A stretch of 18,888 nucleotides of DNA from Ruminococcaceae bacterium UBA1785 (GTDB lineage Bacteria; Bacillota; Clostridia; Oscillospirales; Acutalibacteraceae), in assembly GCA_002314555.1 (NCBI GenBank), contig DCGF01000029.1, positions 1 to 18,888 on the forward strand. The letters run 5' to 3'. The position numbers were made by a program, and so were the translations under genes. A model generated the notes under the pieces. It had not been told where the DNA came from and searched no databases. It saw only the letters and a program-made list of their open reading frames with translations. Positions 8,455 to 15,260 of this stretch are shown piece by piece; the first letter of the stretch is position 1, and each line of letters begins with the position of its first letter.

Positions 8455-8559
8455 AAGACAAACATCTCCCTTCTAATAATTTTCCCATAACTGTATTAGC
8501 TGATTACGAAAAACTGAATATTAATACAGAATTCCACTCTTTATTATAATATAAAAAGA

Positions 8560-8585
8560 ACAGCCCCGTCTATTGATGGGGCTGT
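8560..8585 (-). terminator. Intrinsic terminator after the gtrA-like gene
   Basis: An eight-base-pair stem ACAGCCCC/GGGGCTGT with a ten-base loop is followed on the minus strand by TTCTTTTTATATT. It lies about 60 bases past the GtrA-like stop and closes the six-gene operon that starts at 14803. The 8455-8559 stretch between it and AOR holds a TATAAT (8543-8548) but no acceptable -35, so I do not assign the AOR promoter. Confidence 0.88.
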
Positions 8586-8645
8586 CAATATTTCACTTAA
8601 GTTTTTGTACAATTAGTCTCTATTTGTATGTTATTTAGAGACAAC

Positions 8646-9128
8646 TTATTCTGCCTTCTCTTCGCCTCTGTGAAGAGCATCTCTAAATACGTAGTACTTT
8701 TCCCAAAGGAATTCAGTAACCATGTTGCAAAGCATTGTGATGATTAAAACTACATACTTAATCAATTCACCGCCACCAGCTGTGAAGTGGTTACCAATGA
8801 TTGTAGAAATCGGTGTAAACACAGCGTAGTAAGCGAGTACTTGAAGCATAGCAATTGGAACATTTGAAGCAGACTTAAATGTGATCTTACGGTTGAACGT
8901 AAAGCTCCAACATACTGAAAGGAAGAGAGCAATAAGATACATTGGGCCATATTCATTTTCCATAATGCGAGCAAAGCCCGGATTGTTTTCCATAAGGTTT
9001 TGGAAGAAACCAAGCTTAATGATTACTTCGTTCATCAATGTGAATGATAAAAACTGAATAACACCAGCTGAACACTCAAATATCAAGAATTTTAATCCTT
9101 GCATTTTTACTTTTTCTTCATTAGCCAT
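8646..9128 (-). CDS. GtrA-like small membrane protein
   Basis: A 160-residue protein with four likely membrane helices (about residues 12-40, 62-78, 90-112 and 122-143) and the GtrA-family signature WSFTFNRKITF at 74-84, plus the closing EFLWEKYYVFR. GtrA-like proteins are thought to act in flipping or transferring lipid-linked sugars for cell-envelope glycosylation; the exact role is often unknown. The ATG is one base after the copA stop, with AAGG about ten bases upstream inside copA, so translation is probably coupled. No glycosyltransferase is nearby, which leaves the substrate open. The tail is charged and cytoplasmic. Confidence 0.82.
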   Translation of the reverse strand: MANEEKVKMQGLKFLIFECSAGVIQFLSFTLMNEVIIKLGFFQNLMENNPGFARIMENEYGPMYLIALFLSVCWSFTFNRKITFKSASNVPIAMLQVLAYYAVFTPISTIIGNHFTAGGGELIKYVVLIITMLCNMVTEFLWEKYYVFRDALHRGEEKAE

Positions 9129-9129
9129 A

Positions 9130-9330
9130 TCAAACTACCTTATACCCTTTCTCCTCAATAGCTGCCTTAATTTTTCCGTCATCAAGATCAGCGTTAAGAG
9201 TGATAACTGCTGTGCCTGCCTCATGAGAAACTGTGGCAAAGTCAACCTCTGCAAAAGCCTCTAATGTAGCTTTAACATTCGCTTCACAGTGAGGGCACAT
9301 CATGCCTTCAATATGGATTGTTTTTTCCAT
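9130..9330 (-). CDS. Possible internal start: stand-alone CopZ-like copper chaperone (66 aa)
   Basis: Inside copA and in the same frame, codon 747 is an ATG with AAGGGG (9340-9345) nine bases upstream. Starting there gives a 66-residue protein, MEKTIHIEGMMCPHC to the shared stop, which is the full length and motif order of a CopZ chaperone. The linker before it is hydrophilic and low in structure. Whether ribosomes really start here is inference; the same bases could be a chance match inside the linker. Confidence 0.4.
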   Translation of the reverse strand: MEKTIHIEGMMCPHCEANVKATLEAFAEVDFATVSHEAGTAVITLNADLDDGKIKAAIEEKGYKVV

Positions 9331-11568
9331 AGCCGTATTCCCCTTATTAGAAATTTCAGGTTTTTCAAAATTTGTTGCCTTTATCATTTTATCACTTCTA
9401 CCACTATGAATGTCAAACAAATTTATTCTAAGTGCATTTGTAACGACAAAGAAGCTCGAGAGACTCATGGCTGCTGCGCAGAGCATAGGGCTCACTGTTG
9501 TCAAGGCAGCAACAGGGATGAGAATGGCGTTATAGAAGAACGCCCAGAAAAGATTTTGGTGGATACCGGAGAGCGTTCTTCTAGAGAGACGTATTGCTGC
9601 CGGTACATCGGAAAGCGTGCTGTTCATCAGGACGACATCTGCGGCGTCTATAGCGACGTCGGTGCCAGCGCCTATGGCGAGACCCATGTCGGCAGTCGCA
9701 AGTGCAGGTGCATCATTTACACCATCTCCGACCATCAAAACTTTACCAAATTTCTTATACTGTTTAACCACCTGCGCTTTGCCGTCAGGTAAGATTCCTG
9801 CAACGACGTCATCCACGCCGCAGTATCTAGCGACCGCATTTGCGGTACGCTCATTATCACCTGTTAGCATAACGACCTTAAGACCTAAACCCTTAAGTTC
9901 TTTTATGGCATCGACACTGTCAGTTTTTATTCTATCTGCTACTGCAATAACGCCTAAAATCTCTTTACCCATAGCAAAGATAAGAGGTGTCTTGCCCTCT
10001 GTAGAAAGGTCCGCGCAGAGCGCTTTTATAGGCTCCGGAACCGTGGCTACAGTCTTAATGTATTTATAATTTCCAGCATAGAAAGTTTGCTTTTTGTTAA
10101 GAGCCGTAAAACGAGCTTTTAATCCATTTCCTGGCAATTCTTCAAAGTCTGTAAAGGTAAATGGCTTTACATTGTCGGATTTTGCGGCTAAACCTACAGC
10201 TTTTGCTAGAGGATGAGAACTCAAAACCTCAATAGAATAAGCATATTGAAGGAGTTTGTCCCTAGTGACATCATGAGGAATTATATCAGTTACAACAGGA
10301 TTTCCTTCAGTGATAGTTCCCGTCTTATCGAGCACTACAACCGAGGCTTTTCCAACCTCCTCTAAAGAGACTGCAGTCTTAAAGAGAATTCCATTTTTGG
10401 CGCCGACACCACTACCCACCATTATGGCTACAGGTGTGGCAAGTCCTAAAGCGCAAGGGCAACTGATGACGAGCACAGACACGCCACGAATGATAGCAAA
10501 AGAAACTGCCTTTCCAAAGATGAGCCAAGCACCTGTCGTCATCAGCGCTATAAGTATTACAACTGGGACGAAGATACCCGCCACCTTATCAGCCACCTTG
10601 GCTATCGGCGCCTTAGTCGCTGCGGCGTCAGACATCATCTTAACTATCTGTGAAAATGTCGTACTTTGGCCAACTCTAGTTGCGACGCAGCGAATATATC
10701 CCTGTTTATTAATCGTCGCACCACAGACAAAGTCATCAACTTTTTTATCAGCAGGAATGCTCTCACCAGTTAATGATGACTCATCAACCGAAGTCACACC
10801 CTCTATAATTCGTCCATCAGTCGGAATAATCTCACCAGGGCGAACTATAAACTCGTCGCCAGGTTTTAATTCCTCTATAGGGATAGCTTTTTCTTCCCCG
10901 TCCTTTATGACAGTTGCAGTCTTTGGAGCAAGCCTCATAAGTGTCTTTAAAGCATCTGTTGTCCTGCCCTTTGACTTAGCTTCAAGTGTCTTACCTACAG
11001 TAATTAAGGCTAAGATCATAGCTGCTGACTCAAAGTATAGTTCATGCGCAGAGCCAGTTGTAAAAAGAAGATAAATACTGTAGATAAAGGAAGTTCCAGA
11101 GCCCAAGGATACAAGTGTATCCATATTTGGCACCCCATGGATTACTCCCTTAAAACCATTTACAAAGAACTTATTATTGATGAGAATAACGATTAATGCG
11201 AGCACCGCTTCGATTATTCCAATAACAAGCATATTATCCGTAGGTACAGGCCATCCCCACATGACATGGCCCATAGAGAAGTACATAAGAATAAGACAAA
11301 GTACAACCGATGTTACCAGTCGCTTTACGAGGCGAGGGGTCTCCCTATCCTCTAAGATACCAGCATCATCAGTCTTTAATGTACATGTATATCCAGCGGT
11401 CTCTACCGCTTTAATTATGTCTTTGTCCTTTGCGTCGCCATCTACTCCCATAGAGTTTGTGAGAAGAGATACAGCGACACTCTTTACACCTGGCACTCCG
11501 CTTACTGCCCGCTCCACACGTGCTTGGCAAGCCGCACAGCTCATGCCACCTACGTTAAATTGTCTCAT
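9130..11568 (-). CDS. copA: Copper-exporting P1B-type ATPase with N- and C-terminal HMA domains
   Basis: An 812-residue Cu+ P-type ATPase that pumps copper out of the cytoplasm. In order: an N-terminal heavy-metal domain (GMSCAAC, Cys11/14), the actuator TGES at 267-270, the transmembrane CPC at 370-372, the phosphorylation motif DKTGT with Asp414, the nucleotide-binding SHP at 451-453, the hinge GDGVNDAP at 615-622, then Tyr679-Asn680 and Met701...Ser704, which are typical of Cu+ pumps. Unusually, residues 747-812 form a second, C-terminal heavy-metal domain (GMMCPHC) like a whole CopZ. The ATG overlaps the preceding stop by four bases (ATGA). No CopY or CsoR regulator is in the window, so copper control is not apparent. 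Confidence 0.96.
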   Translation of the reverse strand: MRQFNVGGMSCAACQARVERAVSGVPGVKSVAVSLLTNSMGVDGDAKDKDIIKAVETAGYTCTLKTDDAGILEDRETPRLVKRLVTSVVLCLILMYFSMGHVMWGWPVPTDNMLVIGIIEAVLALIVILINNKFFVNGFKGVIHGVPNMDTLVSLGSGTSFIYSIYLLFTTGSAHELYFESAAMILALITVGKTLEAKSKGRTTDALKTLMRLAPKTATVIKDGEEKAIPIEELKPGDEFIVRPGEIIPTDGRIIEGVTSVDESSLTGESIPADKKVDDFVCGATINKQGYIRCVATRVGQSTTFSQIVKMMSDAAATKAPIAKVADKVAGIFVPVVILIALMTTGAWLIFGKAVSFAIIRGVSVLVISCPCALGLATPVAIMVGSGVGAKNGILFKTAVSLEEVGKASVVVLDKTGTITEGNPVVTDIIPHDVTRDKLLQYAYSIEVLSSHPLAKAVGLAAKSDNVKPFTFTDFEELPGNGLKARFTALNKKQTFYAGNYKYIKTVATVPEPIKALCADLSTEGKTPLIFAMGKEILGVIAVADRIKTDSVDAIKELKGLGLKVVMLTGDNERTANAVARYCGVDDVVAGILPDGKAQVVKQYKKFGKVLMVGDGVNDAPALATADMGLAIGAGTDVAIDAADVVLMNSTLSDVPAAIRLSRRTLSGIHQNLFWAFFYNAILIPVAALTTVSPMLCAAAMSLSSFFVVTNALRINLFDIHSGRSDKMIKATNFEKPEISNKGNTAMEKTIHIEGMMCPHCEANVKATLEAFAEVDFATVSHEAGTAVITLNADLDDGKIKAAIEEKGYKVV

Positions 11569-12398
11569 TTAATCGCCTCTATATAAGAAGGATTTGTGCC
11601 GCAGCATCCACCTATGAGTGTTGCACCAGCGGCCTCAATCTTTTTCATATACTCTTTAAAATCTTCAACACCGATATTATAAACAGGCTTGCCGTCTACT
11701 ACCTGTGGCATACCTGCGTTTGGTTTTGCCCAGATTGGAAGGCTTGTCGCTGCCGCATATGCCTCTACTACAGGAAGCATCAAATCAGGACCGAAGGAAC
11801 AGTTTACACCTACTGCGTCAGCGCCGAACTCCTCCGCAATAGCCGCTACATCCTCAGGTCTGCCACCTGTTGTCATAAGACGGCCGCGCTTTCCGTAAGC
11901 ACATGAGACAATGACAGGAAGAGATGAATTGTTCTTTGCGGCGCAGAGCGCCTCCTTCATCTCATTCTGGTCGATCATTGTCTCGATGATAATGAAATCA
12001 ACACCGCACTTAACACCCTCTTTAACGACAGCCTCAAAGTAGCCATAAGCATCCTCAGGCTTTAAGAGACCCATAGGATACATGAGTTCACCAATAGGAC
12101 CGATATCAAGTCCAACATATGGAGCACCAGCTGCTCTAGCATTAGAGACAGCAGCAGCGATAATCTCAGCATAGTTTTCATATCTCTTTGGGTTTACATC
12201 AAATGTGTTGATGATAATAAGTTCTGAACCCGCATCCACATATGATTTATGTACTGCAGTGATAATTTCAGGATGTGTGATATTTAGAAGAGAAGGGTCC
12301 TTTCCCGTATACTCAGGGTAATTGATGAGCTGTGAACCCATACCACCATCAAGGATGATTCTCTCTTTATTCTTAATTCTTTCCTTTAAGCTACTCAT
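11565..12398 (-). CDS. Homocysteine S-methyltransferase domain protein
   Basis: A 277-residue (beta/alpha)8-type Hcy-binding methyltransferase, like the N-terminal module of MetH or the MmuM/BHMT family. It begins ILDGGMGSQL, and the zinc ligands that hold the homocysteine thiolate are Cys200 (GVNCSFGPD) and Cys265-Cys266 (IGGCCGTNP). No folate or B12 domain follows, so it either uses a methyl donor such as S-methylmethionine or works with separate corrinoid partners; sequence alone does not decide. I chose the ATG at 12398, with GGAGGAG ten bases upstream, over one at 12434. It overlaps the TtcA-like gene by eight bases and copA by four, so it lies in a tightly coupled operon. Confidence 0.88.
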   Translation of the reverse strand: MSSLKERIKNKERIILDGGMGSQLINYPEYTGKDPSLLNITHPEIITAVHKSYVDAGSELIIINTFDVNPKRYENYAEIIAAAVSNARAAGAPYVGLDIGPIGELMYPMGLLKPEDAYGYFEAVVKEGVKCGVDFIIIETMIDQNEMKEALCAAKNNSSLPVIVSCAYGKRGRLMTTGGRPEDVAAIAEEFGADAVGVNCSFGPDLMLPVVEAYAAATSLPIWAKPNAGMPQVVDGKPVYNIGVEDFKEYMKKIEAAGATLIGGCCGTNPSYIEAIK

Positions 12399-13251
12399 CG
12401 GTACTCGTCTCCTCCCCATTAAATCTCTCTGCAAAAAGGTGCTCTACACCTTTAGATTTATAATTCACCATTGTATCAAGTTGACAGTTATGAATACTTG
12501 AGAAAATGCTGTTCTCGATATTTGGGTTTGTCTCCTTTAAAGAACGAATAAGTTCTTTAATCTCTCTTCTCTTTGATTCATCAAGTCCAGACTCAGTGTT
12601 CTCCGTAAACCTACAAGCGCACTCTAAAAACTCAAGTTCGTTATACTTCTTCCAAGCGATAATATCATCCTCATGAATACAGTAGAGAGGCCTTATCAGT
12701 TCCATGCCAGGATAGTTTGTAGAGCGAAGTTTTGGTGGCATCGCCTGAAGCTGTCCACCGTAGAACATAGCCAAAACTGTAGTCTCAATTACATCAGAGA
12801 AATGATGCCCTAAGGCTATCTTATTACAGCCAAGTTCCTTTGCCTTTGAATAGAGATGTCCTCTTCTCATCCTCGCACACATATAGCAAGGATTTTTCTC
12901 CTGCTTATTCGCAAAGTTAAAGATATCTGTCTCAAAGAATTCAACAGGGATCTCAAGGAGGGCTGCATTCTTCTCTATCTGTTTCCTATTCTCCTCGTTA
13001 TATCCAGGGTCCATACAGATGAAGACCATCTCAAAAGGAACTTCAGAGACTCTACCCAGCTGCTGCATAAGTTTCGCCATAAGCATAGAGTCCTTACCAC
13101 CCGAGATGCAGACAGCAACCTTATCCCCTTCATTTATCAGCTCGTATCTTTTTACAGCTGCAATGAAAGGGTTCCAAAGTTCTTCTCTATACTTTTTTAT
13201 TAAGCTTCGCTCTATAAGCTGAGCTTTCGAAAGTTCTCTTTTTTCTGCCAT
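12391..13251 (-). CDS. TtcA-like PP-loop ATPase, probable tRNA thiolase
   Basis: A 286-residue adenine-nucleotide alpha-hydrolase with the PP-loop SGGKDS at 50-55. It has the TtcA hallmarks CYMCARMRRGHLY (Cys122, Cys125), GHHFSDVIETTVLAMFYGG, PPKL, and a third conserved Cys region LECAC (211/213). TtcA makes 2-thiocytidine at tRNA position 32 using an iron-sulfur cluster held by three Cys. Clostridial homologues are a broad group, so the exact thiolated position is uncertain. The ATG overlaps the TcdA-like stop (TAATG), with AAGGA upstream. It sits beside another tRNA-modification-type gene. Confidence 0.87.
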   Translation of the reverse strand: MAEKRELSKAQLIERSLIKKYREELWNPFIAAVKRYELINEGDKVAVCISGGKDSMLMAKLMQQLGRVSEVPFEMVFICMDPGYNEENRKQIEKNAALLEIPVEFFETDIFNFANKQEKNPCYMCARMRRGHLYSKAKELGCNKIALGHHFSDVIETTVLAMFYGGQLQAMPPKLRSTNYPGMELIRPLYCIHEDDIIAWKKYNELEFLECACRFTENTESGLDESKRREIKELIRSLKETNPNIENSIFSSIHNCQLDTMVNYKSKGVEHLFAERFNGEETSTDE

Positions 13252-13913
13252 TATTTTAAATCCTTAATTACTTCTCCTGCGATAATCAGACCCATAACTG
13301 AAGGGACAAATGATACTGAACCAACGCCTTCAGTTTTCACTGATTCCTCTTTTGAGTAAACAACTTTTACTCCTTCTATTCCTCTAGCTTTGAGTTCTTT
13401 TCTCATCACTCTAGCCAAAGGACAAACTGATGTTTCATAGATATCAGCTACTTCAAACTTTGTAGGATCAAGCTTGTTACCCGCTCCCATAGCAGAGATA
13501 ACAGGTACACCTGCTTCCTTTGCTTTAACAGCAATCTCTATCTTTGCAGATACAGTATCCACTGCATCAACTACATAATCAAACTTTGAAAAATCAAAAT
13601 CATTAGACGTCTCTGGAAGGAAGAATGTTTCATATGTATGAATCTTAACCGATGGATTAATATCCAAAGCTCGCGCACGAATAGCCTCCACCTTTGGCAT
13701 ACCAACAGTAGAATGTAGCGCAATAATCTGACGGTTGATATTAGACTCCGACACAACGTCCTTATCTACAACCGTTATCTCACCCACGCCAGATCTCACA
13801 AGCGCCTCGACAACATATCCGCCGACACCGCCGACTCCGAATACCGCAACATGGGCCTTATTAAGTTTTTCCAAAGAGCCCAAAAGCTGCTCCGTTCTGA
13901 CAAATTCTTCCAT
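13251..13913 (-). CDS. tcdA: TcdA/YgdL-like tRNA threonylcarbamoyladenosine dehydratase
   Basis: A 220-residue ThiF/E1-like enzyme. After RTEQLLG it has the nucleotide-binding loop VFGVGGVGGY (Gly26-Gly31), an Asp at 50 ending the second strand, and NINRQ at 58-62. This is the profile of TcdA (CsdL), which uses ATP to convert t6A37 of tRNA to its cyclic form. ThiF and MoeB are close relatives. The short length without a zinc-binding CxxC pair and the TcdA-type RTExLxG start favour TcdA. AAGGAG lies six bases before the ATG. A role in activating the nearby MoaD-like protein is conceivable but less likely, because the genes are in a different operon. Confidence 0.87.
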   Translation of the reverse strand: MEEFVRTEQLLGSLEKLNKAHVAVFGVGGVGGYVVEALVRSGVGEITVVDKDVVSESNINRQIIALHSTVGMPKVEAIRARALDINPSVKIHTYETFFLPETSNDFDFSKFDYVVDAVDTVSAKIEIAVKAKEAGVPVISAMGAGNKLDPTKFEVADIYETSVCPLARVMRKELKARGIEGVKVVYSKEESVKTEGVGSVSFVPSVMGLIIAGEVIKDLK

Positions 13914-13933
13914 CTTTTACTCCTTAAATCCTA

Positions 13934-14803
13934 TTATAAGGCATTTTTATTATACTTGCTGCCTTGATAAGTATCAAGACTTGCAAAGAGCTTGTCAATC
14001 GTACCAAGGACTTTGATTTTGTCAGTTGACCAAAGAGGTGCGACGAGAGTTCTCTTGTCTCCGTCTCCAGTAAGACGTTCTATGACTGTCGCTGCTGGAA
14101 TATACTCGAGCTGCTTAACGACAGTTGAAACATAAGAATCGAAACTCATTGGCTCATATTTTCCAGTTTTATACATCTCGCAAAGCTTTGTTCCTTCGAC
14201 AACATATGTCAGATGAATCTTCAAAGCATCGGGATCAAGTTTTCCAACTACTTTTGCCGTATCTATCATCATCTCTTCAGTTTCGCCCGGAAGTCCATCC
14301 ATAAGATGAAGACAAACTTTAATATTCCTTCTCTTTAACTCTTCATACTTTTCAAGGAAGAGTGAATAATCTTCTCTGTGAATCGTCTGAAGGCCAAGTT
14401 CCACTGTCAAAGGAACTTTGTTGTTATAGTCAGATAAAAGGTCTAAAACGTCGTCACCTAGGCAATCAAAGCGAGTCGCAATAGAAAGCGATGTAACTCC
14501 CTCAAAATTTAAAGCTTCATCATATAACTCTTTTAATTTCTCAACCGGAGCATTAGTGTTTGTGCCCGACTGGAAATAAGCGCAGAGAGGCACCTCACCA
14601 TACTTTTTAAAGATTCTCTCTTTCTCCTTTATAAGCTGCTCGGTTATGCTGCCTTCACTTGTAAATAGTTTTGATTTTTCAGAACAAAATATGCAGTAAT
14701 TTGGGCACGATAATCCGGCATTTATACACGCCTTATAAACCCTACCTTCAAAAGCTAGAGTATGATATCTCTTATTATCATTTGAATACTTAAAAACATT
14801 CAT
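13934..14803 (-). CDS. YhcC-like (TIGR01212) radical SAM protein, function unknown
   Basis: A 289-residue radical SAM protein. The start DNKRYHTL and the body (AYFQSGTNTNAP, SIATRFDC, ELGLQTIH, HLMDGLPGET, KIHLTYVVEGTKL) match the YhcC/TIGR01212 family, whose biochemical role is not established. The cluster motif here is the compact CPNYCIFC (Cys33, 37, 40), whereas the family usually has a longer insert between the first and second Cys. The start at 14803 has no clear ribosome site. A longer frame to 14869 would run through the likely promoter, so I keep 14803. It opens the operon that continues into tcdA after 20 bases. Confidence 0.85.
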   Translation of the reverse strand: MNVFKYSNDNKRYHTLAFEGRVYKACINAGLSCPNYCIFCSEKSKLFTSEGSITEQLIKEKERIFKKYGEVPLCAYFQSGTNTNAPVEKLKELYDEALNFEGVTSLSIATRFDCLGDDVLDLLSDYNNKVPLTVELGLQTIHREDYSLFLEKYEELKRRNIKVCLHLMDGLPGETEEMMIDTAKVVGKLDPDALKIHLTYVVEGTKLCEMYKTGKYEPMSFDSYVSTVVKQLEYIPAATVIERLTGDGDKRTLVAPLWSTDKIKVLGTIDKLFASLDTYQGSKYNKNAL

Positions 14804-14839
14804 ATTACACAGTAAAGTCCGTACAATAGGACTATTAAA

Positions 14840-14869
14840 AATATATAATACTAATAGAAGGTAACCCAA
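14840..14869 (-). promoter_or_regulatory. Weak promoter candidate for the YhcC-tcdA-copA operon
   Basis: On the minus strand TTGGGT (14864-14869) and TATATT (14840-14845) are 18 bases apart, giving a leader of about 30 bases before the ATG at 14803. The -10 overlaps a plus-strand TATAAT at 14844-14849, so divergent transcription from one AT-rich box is possible. Evidence is limited to weak consensus matches. Confidence 0.35.
14844..14849 (+). promoter_or_regulatory. Possible -10 box of the micropeptide gene
   Basis: A perfect TATAAT on the plus strand lies about 65 bases before the micropeptide ATG. The -35 region (14820-14826) is poor. No other plus-strand gene lies upstream, so the micropeptide needs a promoter in this stretch if it is expressed. 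Confidence 0.35.
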
Positions 14870-14884
14870 AAGCGGCAGGCGGTT

Positions 14885-14912
14885 TGCACACCTCTATAAA
14901 GGAGGTGATGCT
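14885..14912 (+). promoter_or_regulatory. Hairpin enclosing an extended Shine-Dalgarno sequence
   Basis: AAAGGAGGTGAT, an unusually long match to the 3' end of 16S rRNA, lies four bases before the micropeptide ATG. CACCTC at 14889-14894 is the exact complement of GAGGTG at 14902-14907. The stem extends outward by GCA/TGC with one bulged base, so the ribosome site can be folded away in the transcript. Such masked, extended ribosome sites are known from type I toxin mRNAs such as bsrG and txpA in Bacillus. Confidence 0.6.
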
Positions 14913-14913
14913 T

Positions 14914-14973
14914 ATGCGTTTAACATTACATGTTGGTAAGTATACCATAACTGTAATCGTAAGACAAAAATAA
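14914..14973 (+). CDS. Micropeptide gene (19 aa), function unknown
   Basis: The only plausible plus-strand gene in the window. It encodes MRLTLHVGKYTITVIVRQK, then TAA. It has a near-perfect extended ribosome site at optimal spacing, and its stop lies inside the 5' arm of a strong terminator hairpin, so the unit is very compact. The peptide alternates hydrophobic and polar residues (L-T-L-H-V, Y-T-I-T-V-I-V) with Arg/Lys/His along it, giving a cationic amphipathic strand rather than a classical membrane helix. I do not recognise a described family. A regulatory leader peptide is an alternative, but no gene follows in the same direction. Confidence 0.55.
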   Translation: MRLTLHVGKYTITVIVRQK

Positions 14974-15006
14974 TCGCCATGCTGTCAGATAGCAAGGCGA
15001 TTATTT
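14968..15006. terminator. Bidirectional terminator hairpin of the micropeptide locus
   Basis: A perfect 11-base-pair outer stem (AAATAATCGCC/GGCGATTATTT) continues after one mismatch into a four-base-pair inner stem with a five-base loop. On the minus strand the stem runs into TTATTTTTG; on the plus strand into TTATTTCTTAAT. It can end the micropeptide transcript and also any RNA starting from the promoter at 15059-15088. Confidence 0.8.
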
Positions 15007-15007
15007 C

Positions 15008-15088
15008 TTAATAATTCAATTCATCTGGCAATCCGTCTGTTGGGTTGCCTTCGTCCATATTATAAATCTCAATCAGTGATTTTGTCAA
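15008..15088 (-). CDS. Doubtful 26-codon ORF overlapping the DUF6472 stop
   Basis: A frame starting at a TTG that overlaps the TGA stop of the preceding gene reads MTKSLIEIYNM, then an acidic stretch ending DELNY before TAA. It looks protein-like, and the overlap would permit coupled translation. It has no ribosome site, starts on a rare codon and exactly covers a near-consensus promoter. I list it as possible only; an internal ATG at 15058 is the other start. Confidence 0.2.
   Translation of the reverse strand: MTKSLIEIYNMDEGNPTDGLPDELNY
15059..15088 (-). promoter_or_regulatory. Near-consensus sigma-A promoter facing the micropeptide gene
   Basis: On the minus strand a perfect TTGACA (15083-15088) and a perfect TATAAT (15059-15064) are separated by 18 bases. 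Transcription would start near 15052 and meet the 14968-15006 hairpin after about 45 bases, giving a small RNA of roughly 90 bases, or read on into the YhcC-like operon. The -35 overlaps the DUF6472 stop codon. The RNA start contains a second possible hairpin (GGCAA/TTGCC, 15025-15047). Confidence 0.75.
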
Positions 15089-15249
15089 TTTTGTTTTCTA
15101 ACTATTGAATATTCGTCACCGAATCTGAAGTATGGGCATTGCTTGTTGTGGAGGAAGCGAACATAGTCGTCTTCATCCATGTTGATGGAGCAACAATATT
15201 CTTCGAACTCTTCGTCATATTCATAGTTCATACAGTTTTCGCAGTCCAT
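15085..15249 (-). CDS. Small Cys-rich acidic protein, DUF6472-like
   Basis: A 54-residue protein beginning MDCENCMNYEYDEEFEEYCCS and ending DEYSIVRKQN. I recognise it as resembling the clostridial DUF6472 family, which has no known function. Cys3, 6, 19, 20 and 38 could form a small zinc- or iron-binding site, and the protein is strongly acidic. The start is the ATG with AAGGAGG six bases upstream, in the gap after the azlD stop; a frame 20 codons longer overlaps azlD and is rejected. It is last in the azlC-azlD transcript, though a link to transport is not implied. Confidence 0.75.
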   Translation of the reverse strand: MDCENCMNYEYDEEFEEYCCSINMDEDDYVRFLHNKQCPYFRFGDEYSIVRKQN

Positions 15250-15260
15250 ATTGTTCCTCC

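Noticed and set aside
8543..8548. TATAAT upstream of AOR
   Set aside because: The -35 position falls in the terminator stem with no match; it could be a promoter but is not supported.
8584..8589. Perfect TTGACA on the minus strand within the gtrA terminator region
   Set aside because: No -10 at 16-18 bases; the bases are explained by the terminator stem.
10310..11074. Long plus-strand frame of 254 codons opposite copA
   Set aside because: It is antisense to a well-conserved copper ATPase, low in complexity (Ser/Thr/Ala/Pro-rich) and lacks a ribosome site; it is a shadow of the real gene.
13251..13913. ThiF-like protein as the activating enzyme of the MoaD-like carrier
   Set aside because: It belongs to another operon and carries TcdA-type N-terminal features, so tRNA dehydratase is the better reading.
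14804..14869. 22-codon N-terminal extension of the YhcC-like protein
   Set aside because: It covers the AT-rich promoter region and is not part of the family's N-terminus, which begins near KRYHTL.
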